Source: 66-474 sp044464225 (GTDB taxonomy: Bacteria; Pseudomonadota; Gammaproteobacteria; Xanthomonadales; Rhodanobacteraceae). Taken from it: a DNA stretch of 64,000 nucleotides. The notes beneath the pieces were generated by a model that saw only the letters and a program-made list of their open reading frames with translations, was not told the origin of the DNA and made no database searches. This document shows positions 46,426 through 55,593 of the stretch, piece after piece. The first letter of the stretch is position 1; each line of letters begins with the position of its first letter. Location of the stretch: contig JBIQLN010000001.1 of the NCBI GenBank assembly GCA_044464225.1, positions 62,001 to 126,000 on the forward strand. Reading direction: 5' to 3'. The translations under genes and the position numbers were made by a program.

Positions 46426-48570
46426 GTGAGCACCGACAAGCCCGGCTTCTTCGAAGAGCTGAAGCGCCGCCACGTGGTGCGCGTGGCCATCGCGTACGTG
46501 GTCGCCGGCTGGCTGCTGGTGCAGGTGGCGACACAGGTCTTTCCCTTCTTCCGGATTCCCGACTGGTCGGTTCGCCTGGTCGTGGTGCTGATCGTGATCG
46601 GCTTTCCGGTGGCAGTGGGGTTCGCGTGGGTGTTCGAGCTGACCCCGGAAGGCATCCGCCGCACCGCGCCGGCCGATTCACCGGAAGCGCGCGCGCCGCA
46701 GGCGCACCGTTCGGTCGGGCAGAAGCTCAATGCGATCATCGTCGCGATGCTGGTATTGGCCGTGGCGTTCCTCGGCTGGCGTTTGTACGCAGTGCGGCAC
46801 GCGTTCCCGCAGACGTCTGCGGGGGCCGCGGCAACCGGCCGGCCGGCCGCGCAAACCATCCCCGCCAAGTCCATCGCGGTGCTGCCGTTCGAGAACCTCA
46901 ACGTCGACCAGAAGGACGCCTACTTCGTGGCCGGCATGCAGGACCTGATCCTCACCAAGCTGGCCGACATCGGCGACCTCAAGGTCATTTCGCGCACGTC
47001 GACCGAAAAATACAAGAGCCATCCCGACGACCTGAAGACCATCGGTCGACAGCTGGGTGTCGCGACGATCCTGGAAGGCTCGGTGCAGAAGGCGGGGGAT
47101 CAGGTGTTGATCAACGTGCAGTTGATCGACACCCGCAGCGACAGCCACATCTGGGCGCAGAGTTACCAGCGCACGCTGGACAACATCTTCGGCGTCGAGG
47201 GCGACGTGGCGGAAAAGATCGCGGCGGCACTGCAAACGAAACTGTCCGGCGCGGAAGCCGCAAGCCTCGCCGCGGTGCCTACCCACGACCGGGCTGCGAT
47301 GGACCTGTACCTGCGCGCCGAATTCCTGGCCAACAAGGGCAGCACCAATTACGACAGCAGCAAGTTCCGCCCGGCAATTCCGCTGTACCGGCAGGCCATC
47401 GAGCACGATCCGGGTTTCGCGCTGGCCTATGCGCGAGTGTCGTGGGTCGAAAGCGCGCTGGCCTGGTTCGGCGGCGGCGGACAGGACGTCAAGCAACTGC
47501 GCACGCAGGCGCAGGCCGACGCCGAACAGGCGTTGAAGCTGGCGCCGAAGCTCGCCGCCGTGCGCCTCGCGCTCGGTTACAGCGATTATTGGGGCCGTGG
47601 CGACTACGCCGGTGCGCTGCAGGCGTTCGCGGCAGCACTGGCATTGAAGCCCAACGACGCCGATGCGCTGGCAGCGCAGGGCTACGTGCAGCGTCGGCAA
47701 GGGCGATTCGACGACGCGATCAGCTCATTCCAGAAAGCCTTCGCACTGGACCCACGCAATTCCTCGCTGGCCTTCGAACTGGGCGTGACCTGCATGATGG
47801 TCGACCGCTTTTCCGAGGCGCAGGACTGGTACCAGCGCGCGTTGGCGATCGACCCGGACAACCTCAACGCCAAAAGCTACGACGCATTGTCGATCGTGCT
47901 GGGCACCGGCGGCATCCCGCGCGCACTGTCTGCCGCGCAAGGTGGCGAACCGGCGCTGAAGGCCATTCGCGTGACGCTGCTGACGTACCAGCGCAAATTC
48001 GGAGAAGCCTTGGCTTTGCTGGGGAGCATCCCGGACACGCCGGACAACTTTCCCCCTGCGCTCAATGGCCCGAAGAGCGAGCAACAGGCCAGCCTGTACC
48101 GGCTGATGGGGGACGAAACCCGCGCCCGGCCATTGTTCGAGCAGTCGCTGCCGGTGTTGCGCGCGCAACTCGGGATGCTGCAGGGCATCGGCCTCGCGAA
48201 TCAATGGCAGCAGATCGCCTACGCGGAGATCGGCTCTGGCCAAACGGCATCGGGGCTGGATGCTGTCGCCAGGTCGTTGCAGATCCTCGCTGACAACAAG
48301 GATCAGGTCTACGGACCGGAAATCATGGTGTCCGCCGCGTTCTACTATGCGCAAGCGCGTCGCCCCGACCTGGCCGTGCCACTGGCGGCCAAGGCCCTGG
48401 CCGCTCCAGGCATCGGGAACTTCTACTCGCCCGTGCTGCTCTGGCTCGATCCGTACTGGGACCCGATCCGCCACGATCCACGCTTCGAGGCGTTGCTGCA
48501 TCAGTACGCGAAGTACAAGCCCGCCGTGATCTACCCCGTCACACCTGCTTCCGCGGCAGCTGCATCGTAA
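46426..48570 (+). CDS. Membrane-anchored FlgO/TolB-N-like domain protein with TPR repeats
   Basis: A 714-residue protein of a type abundant in Xanthomonadales. The N-terminus (PGFFEELKRRHVVRVAIAYV) leads into two or three membrane helices, the last at about residue 105-120. A FlgO-like domain follows (SIAVLPFENLNVDQKDAYF, then VISRTS, ILEGSVQKAGDQVLINVQL and HIWAQSYQRTL). The C-terminal 450 residues contain TPR-like repeats (for example RRQGRFDDAISSFQKAFAL). The same arrangement is often fused to adenylate-cyclase or DNA-binding domains; here there is none. The GTG start has only a weak ribosome-binding site. Confidence 0.8.
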   Translation: MSTDKPGFFEELKRRHVVRVAIAYVVAGWLLVQVATQVFPFFRIPDWSVRLVVVLIVIGFPVAVGFAWVFELTPEGIRRTAPADSPEARAPQAHRSVGQKLNAIIVAMLVLAVAFLGWRLYAVRHAFPQTSAGAAATGRPAAQTIPAKSIAVLPFENLNVDQKDAYFVAGMQDLILTKLADIGDLKVISRTSTEKYKSHPDDLKTIGRQLGVATILEGSVQKAGDQVLINVQLIDTRSDSHIWAQSYQRTLDNIFGVEGDVAEKIAAALQTKLSGAEAASLAAVPTHDRAAMDLYLRAEFLANKGSTNYDSSKFRPAIPLYRQAIEHDPGFALAYARVSWVESALAWFGGGGQDVKQLRTQAQADAEQALKLAPKLAAVRLALGYSDYWGRGDYAGALQAFAAALALKPNDADALAAQGYVQRRQGRFDDAISSFQKAFALDPRNSSLAFELGVTCMMVDRFSEAQDWYQRALAIDPDNLNAKSYDALSIVLGTGGIPRALSAAQGGEPALKAIRVTLLTYQRKFGEALALLGSIPDTPDNFPPALNGPKSEQQASLYRLMGDETRARPLFEQSLPVLRAQLGMLQGIGLANQWQQIAYAEIGSGQTASGLDAVARSLQILADNKDQVYGPEIMVSAAFYYAQARRPDLAVPLAAKALAAPGIGNFYSPVLLWLDPYWDPIRHDPRFEALLHQYAKYKPAVIYPVTPASAAAAS

Positions 48571-48725
48571 TCACTCCCTTCGGACGGAGGGGTCGCACCG
48601 TCTGCCGAAGGCAGCGGGGTGGGATGCATTTACGCGAAAAAAGCCATCCCCTCTCGCGGTTCGCGCGCGTTCGCTACGCTTCGTCCGTGGCAAGCGACGG
48701 GGAAGAAAAGCCCGTATTTCCGCCT

Positions 48726-49226
48726 TTACCCGTGCGCGTGCCCGTCGCCGGGATGCGCATGCCCGTGGGCGATTTCCTCGGGCGCCGCGGCGCGCACATC
48801 GACGACTTCGATGTCGAAGTGCAGGGTCTTGCCGGCCAGAGGGTGGTTGTGGTCGACGTCGATCGCGCTCATGCCGACCTTGTGGACGGTGACCATGCGC
48901 TGGCCGCCGTCTTTCGTCTGCAACACGGTGGTCATGCCGGGCTTGAGCTTCTGCGCGTTCTGGAAATATTTCTTCGGCACACGCTGCAGCAGGCCCTCCT
49001 GGCGTTCACCGTAGGCGTCTTCCGGCGCGATGTCGATCTCGAACTTCTCGCCCGCTTCGCGCCCGGTCAGTGCCTTCTCGATGCCCGGCACCAGTTGCCC
49101 ATGGCCCAGCAGCGCCAGCAGCGGTTCGCCGCGCTTGTGCGAATCGTCGAACGGCTCGGCGGCGGCGTCGGCGGCATCGCGCACGACGTAATGGAAACTG
49201 ACCACGGAATCTTTTTCGGCACGCAT
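48726..49226 (-). CDS. slyD: FKBP-type peptidyl-prolyl isomerase SlyD
   Basis: A 166-residue cytoplasmic prolyl isomerase, chaperone and nickel-binding protein. It has the split FKBP domain with the insert-in-flap chaperone segment (APEDAYGERQEGLLQRVP), VDVDHNHPLAGKTLHFDIEV and a histidine-rich tail (HGHAHPGDGHAHG) that binds metal. The tail is shorter than in E. coli. The MFS gene stop lies seven bases upstream of its start on the same strand. Confidence 0.93.
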   Translation of the reverse strand: MRAEKDSVVSFHYVVRDAADAAAEPFDDSHKRGEPLLALLGHGQLVPGIEKALTGREAGEKFEIDIAPEDAYGERQEGLLQRVPKKYFQNAQKLKPGMTTVLQTKDGGQRMVTVHKVGMSAIDVDHNHPLAGKTLHFDIEVVDVRAAAPEEIAHGHAHPGDGHAHG

Positions 49227-49233
49227 GGAACGC

Positions 49234-50499
49234 TCAGGCGGAAGTCGGTGAGCCGCGCATATTAGCCGGCACTTCGTCGTTCGTCACACCGAACTTCGCG
49301 CCGTGCGCTTCCGGGCCGAACCAGGTCAGCAGCGCCAGCAGCACCGCGACGATCCCGATCCACACCGACTGGACGATCGCGTAATCGCCCCCGCGGGCGT
49401 GGGCAATCCAGGTCATCGCGAACGCGGTCCACGAGACGAGGAGGTTGCCGAGCTGGTAGGCGAAGCCCGGCAGCGTGCCGCGCACGTCATCCGGGGAAAG
49501 TTCATTCAAGTAACCGGGCACCACGCCCCACGCGCCCTGCACCGCGACCTGGATCCAGAACGCGCCGATCGCCAGCAACAGCACCGACCCGCCGTAGCTC
49601 CACAGCGGGATCGCGGGCAGCGCCAGCACGCAGGCGATCGCCATCGCGCGGCGGCGACCGATCCTTTCCGACCACTGGCCGAACACCAGCCCGCCGACCA
49701 GCGCACCCAGGTTCAGAATGATCGTCAGCAGGCTGGTGAGGTGCGTGTCGAAATGCATCTGCAGTTTCAGGAACGTCGGATAGACGTCCTGCGAGCCGTG
49801 GCTGAAAGCGTTGAACACCGCCATCGTCACGATCATGTAGGCCAGCAGCTTCCAGCGCCCACGCATGGTTTCCATGACGCCGCGACGCACGCCCGCTTGC
49901 GTGCGCTGCTCGAACACGGGCGACTCCGGCACGCTGCGGCGCAGGTACAGCACCAGCAGTGCCGGCAGGATGCCCAGCGCGAACATGCCGCGCCAACCGA
50001 TGCTGTCGAACAGCAATCCGTAGGCCAGCGCGCACAGCAGATAACCGCACGGGTAACCCGACTGCAGGATGCCCGACACGATGCCGCGTGATTTCGCGGG
50101 GATCGACTCCATCGCCAGCGACGCGCCGGTGCCCCACTCGCCGCCCATCGCGATGCCGAACAGCGAGCGCAACACCAGCAGCGCGAGCAACGAGGGCGCG
50201 AACGCGCAGGCCAGGCCCAGCACCGAGTACAAGGTGACGTCGATCATCAGGATGCGCCGGCGTCCGTAGCGGTCGGCCAGCCGCCCGAAGATCAACGCAC
50301 CCAGTGGCCGGAACGCCAGCGTCAGCAACAGCGCGAAAGCGACGTCCGACACCGGCACCTGGAACGTGTCGGCCACCGCCGGCATCACCATGACCAGCAG
50401 GAAGTAGTCGAACGCGTCCAAGGTCCAGCCCAGGAACGTGGCCGCGACGGTATGCCGCTGGGTAGTGTCGAGTGCGCGCAGATCGGCGATGACGGACAT
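49234..50499 (-). CDS. MFS transporter, organic-acid/sialate:H+ symporter-like
   Basis: A 421-residue membrane protein with 12 predicted helices. The loop 2-3 motif GRLADRYGRRR and the LGWTLDAFDYFLLVMVMPA start are characteristic of metabolite:H+ symporters (sialate, lactate and aromatic-acid families). The ATG at 50499 starts MSVIADLRALD. The substrate is not readable from sequence. It is divergent from the RnfB-like gene and probably read with slyD. Confidence 0.83.
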   Translation of the reverse strand: MSVIADLRALDTTQRHTVAATFLGWTLDAFDYFLLVMVMPAVADTFQVPVSDVAFALLLTLAFRPLGALIFGRLADRYGRRRILMIDVTLYSVLGLACAFAPSLLALLVLRSLFGIAMGGEWGTGASLAMESIPAKSRGIVSGILQSGYPCGYLLCALAYGLLFDSIGWRGMFALGILPALLVLYLRRSVPESPVFEQRTQAGVRRGVMETMRGRWKLLAYMIVTMAVFNAFSHGSQDVYPTFLKLQMHFDTHLTSLLTIILNLGALVGGLVFGQWSERIGRRRAMAIACVLALPAIPLWSYGGSVLLLAIGAFWIQVAVQGAWGVVPGYLNELSPDDVRGTLPGFAYQLGNLLVSWTAFAMTWIAHARGGDYAIVQSVWIGIVAVLLALLTWFGPEAHGAKFGVTNDEVPANMRGSPTSA

Positions 50500-50590
50500 G
50501 GGCGGTTCCGATGCGGCCGACGGCCGTGGTGGCGCGAGCATACCAACGCATCCACGGGGCGTGCACGGAAGCGGCGACTACAATGGCAGG

Positions 50591-51076
50591 GTGACTGTAG
50601 AGACTTTGCCAACGGGACCGGTGTCCGGCGCCTTGACCGACCGGATCGATGCCACGCTACCGCAGACGCAGTGCACCCGTTGCGGCTATCCGGCCTGCCG
50701 TCCCTACGCGGAAGCCATCGCGCGCGGCGAAGCACCGATCAACCGATGCCCGCCGGGCGGCATGGAAGGCGTGCGCGCCCTGGCGCGGATCACCGGCCAG
50801 CCGGTACTGCCACTCGATTCCGCGTGCGGCGTCGAGGCGCCGCCCCAAGTCGCCATGATCGACGAGTCGGTGTGCATCGGCTGCACCAAGTGCATCCAGG
50901 CCTGCCCCGTGGACGCGATCGTCGGCGCCGGCAAGTTGATGCACACGGTGGTGGCCGATCTCTGCACCGGTTGCGAACTGTGTGTACCGCCGTGCCCGGT
51001 CGATTGCATCGCGATGATTCCGGCACGCGACCCGCCTGCGCGGATGCCGCGCCCGGCACTCCCTTGTCCACCGTGA
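50591..51076 (+). CDS. RnfB-like ferredoxin lacking the membrane anchor
   Basis: A 161-residue iron-sulfur protein closely resembling RnfB/RsxB: the [4Fe-4S] domain TQCTRCGYPACRPYAEAIA with NRCPPGG, then two ferredoxin clusters CIGCTKCIQACPVDAIVGA and CTGCELCVPPCPVDCIAMIP. It lacks the N-terminal membrane helix of RnfB and starts (GTG, 50591) just before the first cluster domain. No rnfA, D, G or E gene is present. It should be soluble and may deliver electrons to a non-Rnf acceptor. Confidence 0.85.
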   Translation: MTVETLPTGPVSGALTDRIDATLPQTQCTRCGYPACRPYAEAIARGEAPINRCPPGGMEGVRALARITGQPVLPLDSACGVEAPPQVAMIDESVCIGCTKCIQACPVDAIVGAGKLMHTVVADLCTGCELCVPPCPVDCIAMIPARDPPARMPRPALPCPP

Positions 51077-51107
51077 AACGGTGCCGGCTTCACGAGCCGG
51101 GCCGCGA

Positions 51108-52187
51108 ATGGCCATTCCGGTACGAGACGTGAGTGGGTCCGATCAAGCGGCGCGAAGCCCTCGACCGCGACGGCCGCGAACGATCGCATGGGCGGTGCGC
51201 GGCGCCTGGGCGGTGGCGATCCTGGTGTTCTGCCTGGTCTGGCCGGCGTGGGAATACCCGATCTTCGACATCGAGCCGCAGCAGCGCCTGAAGGCATTCG
51301 TACAACTTGTGCTGCTGCATGGTTCGTGGTTGCTGTGGCCGCTGCTGCTGCAATCGGGTTTCAAGGCGTGGCTGCGGGCGGGCGAACGCCGTCGCTGGCG
51401 CGCGGCCGGCGCGATCGGGCTTGCACTCGCATGCGCCGTACTGTGCTGGGCCCGTTTCGTGGCGCCCAACCGGATGGTGGTGCGTCGCAGCGTGATTCCC
51501 GCGCCGATCAATCTGAACATCGCCCTGGTCAGCGACATGCACGTGGGCATTTATACGCGCACGGGCAAATTGGCGGAAATGGTCGACAAATTGAACTCGC
51601 TGGATGTCGACATGGTATTGATCGCGGGTGACCTGACCTACGATCCGCCGTACGACCTGACTGCCACGCTCGCCCCATTGCGGCATCTCGACAAACCCAC
51701 TTACGTGGTGCTCGGCAACCATGACGTGCAACTTCCGGGTCCGCCCCTGGCACACAGGATCTTTCGCGCGATGGCGGCACCGAACGTGCATTTCATCGAG
51801 CACCGCGTGATCGATTTCCCGAATTTCCGGCTCGCGGGGCTGTATGACTGGTGGGGCGGGCGCGACGACGCCGGGTTCCTGAAAACCCTGCCGCACGACA
51901 AGCCGTTGCTGGTGCTGATGCACCAGCCCCACAGCCTGCGCGCCCTGCACGGCGTGGATTTCGCGCTGGCCATGGCCGGCCACACCCATGGCGGGCAGGT
52001 CTATCTACCTTGGGTGACAAACATGATGTTCCGGCTGATGCGCGACGAACCCTACGTGAACGGCTATTACGACACCCCCGCCGGGAAACTGTTCGTGACA
52101 CCGGGCATCGGCGTCACCGGCGTGCCGCTGCGTTTCGATTGCCCGCCCACCATCGACGTGCTGGAATTGCGCCGGCATGTCCAATGA
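51108..52187 (+). CDS. Membrane-anchored metallophosphoesterase (YkuE/YaeI-like)
   Basis: About 359 residues. N-terminal membrane helices (AVAILVFCLVWPAW, then LVLLHGSWLLWPLLLQ and AAGAIGLALACAVLCWA) precede a calcineurin-like domain with metal ligands VSDMHVGIYT, AGDLTYD, LGNHDVQ, VLMHQPH and GHTHGGQV. The family hydrolyses phosphomonoesters or diesters, sometimes of lipids. The start is uncertain: the GTG at 51081, the ATG at 51108 and the GTG at 51129 are all in frame. It sits between the two Rnf-like iron-sulfur genes and overlaps the start of the second by 11 bases. Confidence 0.85.
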   Translation: MAIPVRDVSGSDQAARSPRPRRPRTIAWAVRGAWAVAILVFCLVWPAWEYPIFDIEPQQRLKAFVQLVLLHGSWLLWPLLLQSGFKAWLRAGERRRWRAAGAIGLALACAVLCWARFVAPNRMVVRRSVIPAPINLNIALVSDMHVGIYTRTGKLAEMVDKLNSLDVDMVLIAGDLTYDPPYDLTATLAPLRHLDKPTYVVLGNHDVQLPGPPLAHRIFRAMAAPNVHFIEHRVIDFPNFRLAGLYDWWGGRDDAGFLKTLPHDKPLLVLMHQPHSLRALHGVDFALAMAGHTHGGQVYLPWVTNMMFRLMRDEPYVNGYYDTPAGKLFVTPGIGVTGVPLRFDCPPTIDVLELRRHVQ

Positions 52188-52704
52188 ACCCTCCATGCAG
52201 CAACCCTGCGTCCACTGCGGCGACTGCGCGCGCGCGTGCCCGGAAGCATTGGACCCGGAGGCGCTGTTCTTCACGTTGGTGCAGGACGATTTCTCCTCAT
52301 CCCGTGCGGGTCGCCTCGCCGCATGCAGCGAATGCAACCGATGCGTGGACGTCTGTCCGTCGCACATCCCGCTGCTCGACTGGTTTCGCTGGGGCAAGGG
52401 GGAACTGGCGCAGCGTGCCAGGGCGGACGACGCGCGCCGGCGTTTCGAAGCACGCAATGCCCGGCTCACGCGCGAGCGTGCCGGACGCACCGCGCGGCAC
52501 CGGGAAACATCCTCGTCCACCGCGCTGCCCGCGCAGACGATCAGCCACGCCGAAGTGCTTGCGGCCATCAGCCGGGGCCGCGCACGCAAGGCCGCTGTTG
52601 CGAGAAATCAGACCGCGGATGGCCGTTCCGGCGCCTGCGGTCCTGGAACGGCACCGCCTGCCGACGGCCCGGGCGCGGTGGTCAGGGGTGGTCGCAAGCA
52701 ATGA
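52177..52704 (+). CDS. RnfC C-terminal-like double [4Fe-4S] protein
   Basis: A 175-residue protein matching only the C-terminal part of RnfC: two clusters CVHCGDCARACPEALDPEALF and CSECNRCVDVCPSHIPLLDWFRWGK, then the charged helix (RFEARNARLTRERAGR) typical of RnfC tails. The NADH- and FMN-binding parts of RnfC are absent. It overlaps the metallophosphoesterase stop and shares an ATGA overlap with nth. It may pair with the anchorless RnfB-like protein in a small electron-transfer chain. Confidence 0.8.
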   Translation: MSNEPSMQQPCVHCGDCARACPEALDPEALFFTLVQDDFSSSRAGRLAACSECNRCVDVCPSHIPLLDWFRWGKGELAQRARADDARRRFEARNARLTRERAGRTARHRETSSSTALPAQTISHAEVLAAISRGRARKAAVARNQTADGRSGACGPGTAPPADGPGAVVRGGRKQ

Positions 52705-53336
52705 AGCGCGAAAACGTTGCAGAACTCTTCCGCCGGCTGCGCGACCTCGATCCCGATCCGACCACCGAACTGCGTTACCGCACGCCGTTCGAATTGCTGG
52801 TCGCCGTGATCCTGTCGGCGCAGGCCACCGACGTGGGCGTCAACAAGGCCACCAGGCGCCTGTTCCCGGTCGCCAACACGCCAGGAAAGATTCTGGCCCT
52901 GGGAGAAGAGGGCCTCAAGAAGTACATCTCGACCATCGGCCTCTACAACGCCAAGGCCAGGAACATCATCGCGACCTGCGCATTGCTGCTCGAGCGCCAC
53001 GGCGGTGAAGTGCCTCGCACGCGGGAAGAACTCGAAGCGCTGCCGGGGGTGGGGCGCAAGACCGCCAACGTGGTGTTGAACACGGTGTTCGGCGAAACCA
53101 CCATCGCCGTCGACACGCACATTTTCCGTGTATGCAACCGCACCGGCCTCGCCCGCGGCAAGACGGTGCGCGCGGTCGAGGACAAGCTGGTGAAAGTGGT
53201 GCCCGACGAATACAAGCTCGGTGCTCACCATTGGTTGATCCTGCACGGCCGCTATGTGTGCGTTGCCCGCAAGCCGAAATGCCCCGTCTGCCCCATACGC
53301 GACCTGTGCGCCTACAAGTACAAGACGCCGGGTTGA
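52701..53336 (+). CDS. nth: Endonuclease III
   Basis: A 211-residue DNA glycosylase/AP lyase that removes oxidised pyrimidines. The helix-hairpin-helix LPGVGRKTANVVLN contains the catalytic lysine, AVDTHIFRV the catalytic aspartate, and the C-terminal CVARKPKCPVCPIRDLC binds a [4Fe-4S] cluster. In E. coli nth is the last gene of the rsx/rnf operon; here it follows the RnfC-like gene with an ATGA overlap. Confidence 0.97.
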   Translation: MKRENVAELFRRLRDLDPDPTTELRYRTPFELLVAVILSAQATDVGVNKATRRLFPVANTPGKILALGEEGLKKYISTIGLYNAKARNIIATCALLLERHGGEVPRTREELEALPGVGRKTANVVLNTVFGETTIAVDTHIFRVCNRTGLARGKTVRAVEDKLVKVVPDEYKLGAHHWLILHGRYVCVARKPKCPVCPIRDLCAYKYKTPG

Positions 53337-53443
53337 TCCCGCCACAAAGCTTCGCGCATCCGCCGAATGGTGCGTCACGGTTCCGGCAGCAAGGTCGCCG
53401 TCCTCCCGGCCGTCGGCATTTCTGGTCGTGCGTCCCGCGCTGA

Positions 53444-53449
53444 TATCCT
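53444..53449 (+). promoter_or_regulatory. -10 box of rnt, placed for a leaderless transcript
   Basis: TATCCT followed by six bases and the rnt ATG. A weak -35 (TTCTGG, 18 bases upstream) is possible. Confidence 0.45.
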
Positions 53450-53455
53450 GCCCGG

Positions 53456-54109
53456 ATGCATAGACAGATCGAAGCCTACGCAGAACGCATGTGCACCCGG
53501 TTTCGCGGATTCCTGCCGGTGGTGGTCGACGTCGAAACCGGCGGCTTCGATTCGCAGCACGATGCGCTGCTGGAAATCGCGGCCGTGATGGTAACCATGG
53601 ACGGCGACGGCATGCTGGTGCCGGAGCCCGTCGTGTCCACGCACGTCGAGGCATTTCCGGGTTCGCACATCGATCCGAAGTCGCTGGAAGTGACCGGCAT
53701 CGATCCCGACCAGCCACTGCGCGGCGCCCTGCCCGAACGCGCCGCACTGGACCTGATCTTCAAGCCGGTGCGTCAGGCCATCAAGGCCAGCGGTTGCCAG
53801 CGTGCGATCCTGGTCGGCCACAACGCCGCATTCGACCTCGGCTTCCTCAACGCCGCCGTGCAACGCACCGGCCACAAGCGCAATCCCTTTCATCCGTTCT
53901 CGTGCTTCGACACCGTGACGCTGGCCGGGCTTGCCTTCGGCCAGACCGTGTTGTCACGCGCCGTGCAGGCGGCGGGGTACGAATGGAACGCCAACTACGC
54001 GCACTCTGCGGTCTATGACGCAGAACGCACGGCGGCGTTGTTCTGCACCATCGTCAATCGGTGGAAACGCTTCGAGGATATCGAACGGCAAGCGGCGGGC
54101 GCCGCCTGA
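53456..54109 (+). CDS. rnt: Ribonuclease T
   Basis: A 217-residue DEDD 3'-5' exonuclease that trims tRNA and other stable RNA ends. Exo motif I is VVVDVETGG (Asp25, Glu27), motif II HNAAFDLGFL and motif III HSAVYDAERTA. The start ATG lies six bases after a -10 box. The gene ends nine bases before the convergent pgpA stop. Confidence 0.95.
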   Translation: MHRQIEAYAERMCTRFRGFLPVVVDVETGGFDSQHDALLEIAAVMVTMDGDGMLVPEPVVSTHVEAFPGSHIDPKSLEVTGIDPDQPLRGALPERAALDLIFKPVRQAIKASGCQRAILVGHNAAFDLGFLNAAVQRTGHKRNPFHPFSCFDTVTLAGLAFGQTVLSRAVQAAGYEWNANYAHSAVYDAERTAALFCTIVNRWKRFEDIERQAAGAA

Positions 54110-54118
54110 TGCCCCCGC

Positions 54119-54628
54119 TCACGCAGCGGGCGCGTGGCGCAGCATCCACGCAACGAGTTGCAGCACCAGCAGCGCGTAAACGCCAGCCACGACGTCATCC
54201 AGCATCACGCCGAAACCGCCGCGCACGCGCCGGTCGGCAAGTCGCACCGGCCACGGCTTCCAGATGTCGAACAGCCGGAACAACGCAAACCCCGCCAGCA
54301 TCCACCACCAGGGCGACGGCGCGGCAAACAGGGTGATCCACATCCCGATCACCTCGTCCCACACCAGCGCACCCTGGTCGTGCATTCCGATGCGGCGGTC
54401 GCAAATACCGCAGGCCCAGACGCCCAGCATGAACCCGGCGGCCACCACCACGAGGTACCAGCCCATCGGCAAGCCGCGCAGCAGGAACCACCACGGCAGC
54501 AACGCGACCAGCGACCCCGCGGTGCCGGGTGCCTTCGGCACCAGTCCCGCGCCCAGTCCCGTCGCGATCCAGCCGGCGGGATGCGACAGCAGCGCGCGAC
54601 GCTGATCGGCAGTCAGGGTCCTGCTCAT
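54119..54628 (-). CDS. pgpA: Phosphatidylglycerophosphatase A
   Basis: A 169-residue inner-membrane phosphatase that makes phosphatidylglycerol. Family motifs are GLGAGLVPKAPGTAGSLVA, DEVIGMW and FRLFDIWKPWPV, with several hydrophobic helices and the end LDDVVAGVYA. Its ATG overlaps the thiL stop (ATGA), the usual thiL-pgpA pair. It ends nine bases from the convergent rnt stop, where a small CCCGCT/AGCGGG hairpin (54114-54130) spans the gap. Confidence 0.95.
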   Translation of the reverse strand: MSRTLTADQRRALLSHPAGWIATGLGAGLVPKAPGTAGSLVALLPWWFLLRGLPMGWYLVVVAAGFMLGVWACGICDRRIGMHDQGALVWDEVIGMWITLFAAPSPWWWMLAGFALFRLFDIWKPWPVRLADRRVRGGFGVMLDDVVAGVYALLVLQLVAWMLRHAPAA

Positions 54629-55593
54629 TGCGAAAAGTGTTCCCAGCCGCTGCGCGGCGTGGCGACTTCGTCGCCACGTGCATCCAGGACGCACACGCCG
54701 GACCCCGCAACGATGCGGCCAATGCGGGTTGCCTCGCAACCCTGGCGCGCGAGTGCAGCTTGCATTTCCGCTTCGCGCGCATCCGCCACCGTGAAACAAA
54801 GTTCATAGTCATCGCCACCGGCCAACGCCAGTTCGCGACACGTCGCGGTGTCGAAGGTTGCCGTGAGGGACGATGACAATGGCAGGGCGTCGACGTCGAC
54901 CTCCGCGCGCACGCCGCTCGCGACACATGTGTGTCCGAGGTCCGCCAGCAAGCCATCCGACACGTCGATGCACGCGTTCGCGATCCCTCGCAATGCCAAC
55001 CCCGCGGCGACGCGTGGTTCAGGTCGGTTCAACCGTCCGAGCAATGGCTCCCAGCCGTCTCCGGCCCCTTTTCCCGCATGCGGGGGAAGGGAGACACGCA
55101 ACGCACCCGCCGCGTCGCCCAGCGTGCCGGTCACGAACACCGCATCGCCCACGCGCGCGCCGGCACGCGTCAAGGCTTCGCCGGCGGGAACGGTGCCCAG
55201 CGCGGTGACCGTGATGGACAGCGGACCCTGCGTGGTGTCGCCACCGATCAGGGCCACGTCGTGCGCGCGGGCGAGCGCGGCAAACCCGGCCGCGAACGAC
55301 TCGATGAAACGCGCGTCGGCGTCCGGCACCGTCAACGCCAGCAGTGCCCACGCGGGCGTCGCGCCCATTGCGGCGAGGTCGGAGAGGTTCACCGCCAGCG
55401 ATTTCCAGCCGACGTCCTCCGGCGCGGTGCCGTCCGGGAAGTGGACGCCCGCGACCAAGGTGTCGGTGCAGGCGACCAGCTGCCGGCCCGGCGCGAGATC
55501 GGTCAGCGCCGCATCGTCGCCGATGCCCAGCGCCACGTCGTCGCGTGCAATGTTGACGCGCGCCCGGATCGCGTCGATCAGGTCGAATTCCAT
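54625..55593 (-). CDS. thiL: Thiamine-monophosphate kinase
   Basis: A 322-residue kinase of the AIR-synthase fold that makes thiamine diphosphate. Motifs: GIGDDAALTD, the DTLVAGVHF metal-binding block, NLSDLAAMGATP, IGGDTTQGP and the C-terminal GGDDYELCFT. The start ATG overlaps the preceding GNAT stop by one base and the stop overlaps the pgpA start, so all three are translationally coupled. Confidence 0.95.
   Translation of the reverse strand: MEFDLIDAIRARVNIARDDVALGIGDDAALTDLAPGRQLVACTDTLVAGVHFPDGTAPEDVGWKSLAVNLSDLAAMGATPAWALLALTVPDADARFIESFAAGFAALARAHDVALIGGDTTQGPLSITVTALGTVPAGEALTRAGARVGDAVFVTGTLGDAAGALRVSLPPHAGKGAGDGWEPLLGRLNRPEPRVAAGLALRGIANACIDVSDGLLADLGHTCVASGVRAEVDVDALPLSSSLTATFDTATCRELALAGGDDYELCFTVADAREAEMQAALARQGCEATRIGRIVAGSGVCVLDARGDEVATPRSGWEHFSQ

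Noticed and set aside
48578..48610. CTTCGG/CCGAAG inverted repeat as terminator between the TPR gene and slyD
   Set aside because: The stem has a three-base bulge and no T-run in either direction; too weak to call.
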